Shown: piece after piece, positions 61,850 through 64,000 of the stretch | How the letters are laid out: the number at the start of each line of letters is the position of its first letter | Position numbering within the stretch: position 1 is the stretch's first letter | Assembly: GCA_907163345.1 (NCBI GenBank) | Contig: CAJQUN010001246.1 | Coordinates: 1 to 64,000, forward strand | DNA from: Haberlea rhodopensis | Taxonomy: Eukaryota > Streptophyta > Magnoliopsida > Lamiales > Gesneriaceae | Length of the DNA stretch: 64,000 bases | Direction: 5' to 3' | Position numbers and translations under genes: made by a program | The notes under the pieces: generated by a model | Seen by the model: the letters and a program-made list of their open reading frames with translations, nothing else | Databases searched by the model: none | Told to the model about the DNA's origin: nothing

Positions 61850-63060
61850 CTAACTTGGTAGATTTTCAGTTTTCATAGGCTTTTTGCGCTCTATGGCAGC
61901 CTCTCGTGTGTCATCAGTCACATCTTCGTGCTTGGGTGGCATCAGTACCACTTTCTCCTTGGTCTCATCTTCACCACTCTTCAATGTGATAACACTCACA
62001 TTTTCTCTTGGGTTCACTACTGGCTGTGAAGGCAGGCCATTTGATATTCTCCCTTCTATCTTGTTGACTGATGTCGCCAACTACCCCATTTGAGTGTTCA
62101 AGCTTTGAATGCTTGCCCTCGTTTCTTGTTGAAATTGCAGATTATTTTCAGCAATAACTTTAATAATATTTTCTAACATGTCGTTAGGGGCATGCACTGG
62201 AGGTTGTTGAGGCCTCTGAAATGGTGGTCTTTAGGGCGGTGGAGAGTGGTGCATCGGTTGATTTCCATAGTTCTGGTTCGGGTGATCCCTCCAACCGTGA
62301 TTGTATGCGCTCGATGATGGTTCATAGCTCCTTTGTGGTGGACCCTGAAATTCACCCGCTGCATTTATATGCTCAGTGAATGTCTCTTGAAGTGAGGAAC
62401 ATGCATCAGTTGGATGGATCGTGGCTAGAAAAATTCCGCATGGCTTCATCTTCGTTACATTACCACCTGCAATCAGTTGTTGTTCAAGGTTAGATACGTT
62501 TACCTCATTTTGCCTCATTGGTGTCTGTCCATGTCAAGCCGATCCAAATTGTTGGGAGTTGGCAGCCATGTTCGCTATCAAGTTATTTGCCTCCTCCGGT
62601 GTCTTATCAATAAAGGATCCTCCTCTCGCCGCATCCACTAGATTTCTGTCAGCAGAATAACCAATCTTTAGCCACATCCTTCAGAGAGAATGGAAAGGCT
62701 CGAAGTTTAATTTGCTCATCTATTACGTTAGTCAGCTTCATAGTAGTGCACACCACGTGAAATTCAATCAAATGCGTGTGGGGGTTCTCACCCGCAAGAC
62801 CCTGAAAAGAAGGTAAGAGATGTATTAGTCCAGATTTTAACTCAAAATTAACATTAGTAGCAAGAGCAGGGAAAGTGGTGCAGAAAGGTTGTTGATCCAA
62901 TGTAGGATTGGCCAGCTGTCTCATACTTTGATTCGCTGCCCTTGTCACTTTCTCCTCTTCCTCAAATTGAGAGTCAGTATCGGATTGAAATTCTTCCGTT
63001 GTGCCTCGATTTTCTCTTCTCCTTTGGTGCAAAGTCCTCTCGATCTTAGGATCTTATGTG
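61850..63060 (-). pseudogene. Element E gag
   Basis: The - strand frame 63032-62649 contains GLIHLLPSFQGLAGENPHTH and IKLRAFPFSLKDVAKDWL, the gag core of Athila and related gypsy elements. Degenerate frames follow to about 61850 with Pro/Asn/His-rich text. Multiple stops are present. Confidence 0.88.
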
Positions 63061-63176
63061 AATTCTTCGTAATATACTGACCTGCACTCATGAACAAACA
63101 AGAATAGTGTAAAATATATTAAAAAAAAATTTATCACAAAATAAACGTTGCCTTCCCCTACAACGTTGCCAAAATT

Positions 63177-64000
63177 TGGTAGTGCGCTTACGCCCAAATT
63201 AACAATTCTCAAGTTAATATCAATAAGTATGTAGCAACATGAGTAGAGATCGATTCCAGGATGAAGGACGAATTTTGTGTTATTTAGTGCAACGAAATAA
63301 AAAGGGGACTTATGAAATCAATTAAACTAGTACTATGATGCAAAAATCTAATAAGACTAAGAATGAACTAACATGCATGAGTAAAATAAAGTGATTAAAT
63401 TATGTGAGAAAATATGATTCTTGGCTTTCGGTCCAACTTGGTTTATTATCTTAATCATCAATGCTCACAAATGTTCAATTTGCATATGAATATCCGCCTT
63501 GGAAACTTAATTCCTATATCACCTTAATCGTAGTTAGGTAGCCCACACGTTCTATTCTAAGCCTTACCAGTCAGTTAGTCCGAATACAAGCGATTAAGAT
63601 TAAAAGATGATAGATTCATAAACTAGTGAGGAAAAACAAAGCTCGACAATATAATCCACGCGTCTATATTTAATCCAGTTGAATGTTGTTCCTAAGAATT
63701 TAACAATCACATAAGCGCAAAATTATTAATATTAGTTGCTTCATAAAACAAGCGTTAGATTGCATGCACAGTTACTAGGTGATCGATCCAATAATTTGAC
63801 ACAACAATCCTGTCAGTCAAGTATAGAAAAACAATCAATACTCATTCAAAAATTGATGAAAAACACATGAATTTCATAAGAAAAATAAATCCCAATGTAT
63901 TGTCTTCCTTAACCAAGAATCAAAAAGATGTTTAGCCACTCATGACTAACTTAAAAAACAAATCAAATCTATTATAAAAAGCATAAAAGAAAAAACAAAC
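63177..64000 (-). repeat. Element E 5' LTR, truncated by the window end
   Basis: It aligns with the first 0.8 kb of 54693-56164. The preceding - strand text TGGCAACGTTGTAGGGGA is a mutated Athila primer-binding site. Confidence 0.92.

Larger units (their letters stand above)
54693..64000 (-). mobile_element. Element E: Athila-type Ty3/gypsy retrotransposon, continues past the window
   Basis: The LTRs are 54693-56164 (complete, TGGTAG...AGATCA on the + strand) and from 63177 (truncated by the window end). The - strand order is LTR, degenerate primer-binding site (63151-63171), gag, protease, a block of 3' non-coding DNA, RT, RNase H, integrase, 3' non-coding DNA, purine tract (- strand, 56165-56179), LTR. 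It is inserted in the protease region of element D. All genes have many stops. The target duplication cannot be checked because the right end is outside the window. Confidence 0.88.

Overview
This window looks like nuclear DNA of a dicot plant. It is AT-rich, it has two intron-rich genes with canonical GT-AG splice sites and plant-type orthologues, and it has dense nested LTR retrotransposons. Retroelement proteins of the kind seen at 34.3-36.7 kb are, as I recall, common in asterid (especially Lamiales) genomes; that placement is a weak inference.

Left arm, 1-22 kb, gene-bearing. An AT-rich intergenic stretch with repeat remnants (1-3.8 kb) is followed by a complete 12-exon gene for a vacuolar-sorting receptor (VSR/BP-80 family, 627 aa, + strand, 4019-9196). 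The interval from 9.2 to 14.4 kb has no gene. It holds several small repeats: two fold-back structures built of tandem units, a GATAC-rich inverted-repeat element, and a complete 355-bp miniature LTR element with a perfect 5-bp target duplication at 11994-12348. A second complete gene, with 9 exons on the - strand (14466-20680), encodes a 356-aa plant homologue of the Golgi zinc-finger protein ZFPL1. The two genes converge and I see no functional link between them.

Right arm, about 22-64 kb, is a transposon block with no recognisable host gene. The backbone is a decayed Ty3/gypsy element of the Tat type on the - strand (call it D, at least 24.4-54.7 kb). Read on its own strand it runs protease, RT, RNase H, integrase, a tandem array of about 97-bp units, and then a gene in the opposite (+) orientation that has two apparent introns and a poly(A) signal. 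Its integrase is split by a Ty1/copia element (A, 31848-51942; LTRs about 444 bp, near-perfect 5-bp TSD). A is in turn split by a Sirevirus-type copia element with a third ORF after pol (B, 32887-49335; LTRs about 1.1 kb). B is split by a gag-only Athila derivative (C, 40649-46565; LTRs 1.6 kb, perfect TSD TAGGC). Two solo LTRs (22553-24446 and 27840-30528) and an Athila-type element (E, 54693 to beyond the window end) are also inserted in D. All coding sequences in the block carry stops or frameshifts, so they are relics, although C has nearly identical LTRs and is relatively young.

The items most worth a second look are the antisense, apparently intron-containing gene with its adjacent satellite-like array in D, the 355-bp miniature LTR element, the Sirevirus third ORF, the rearranged A/B junction, the duplicated 3' block inside E, and clusters of CGATCG palindromes inside the Athila-type LTRs.
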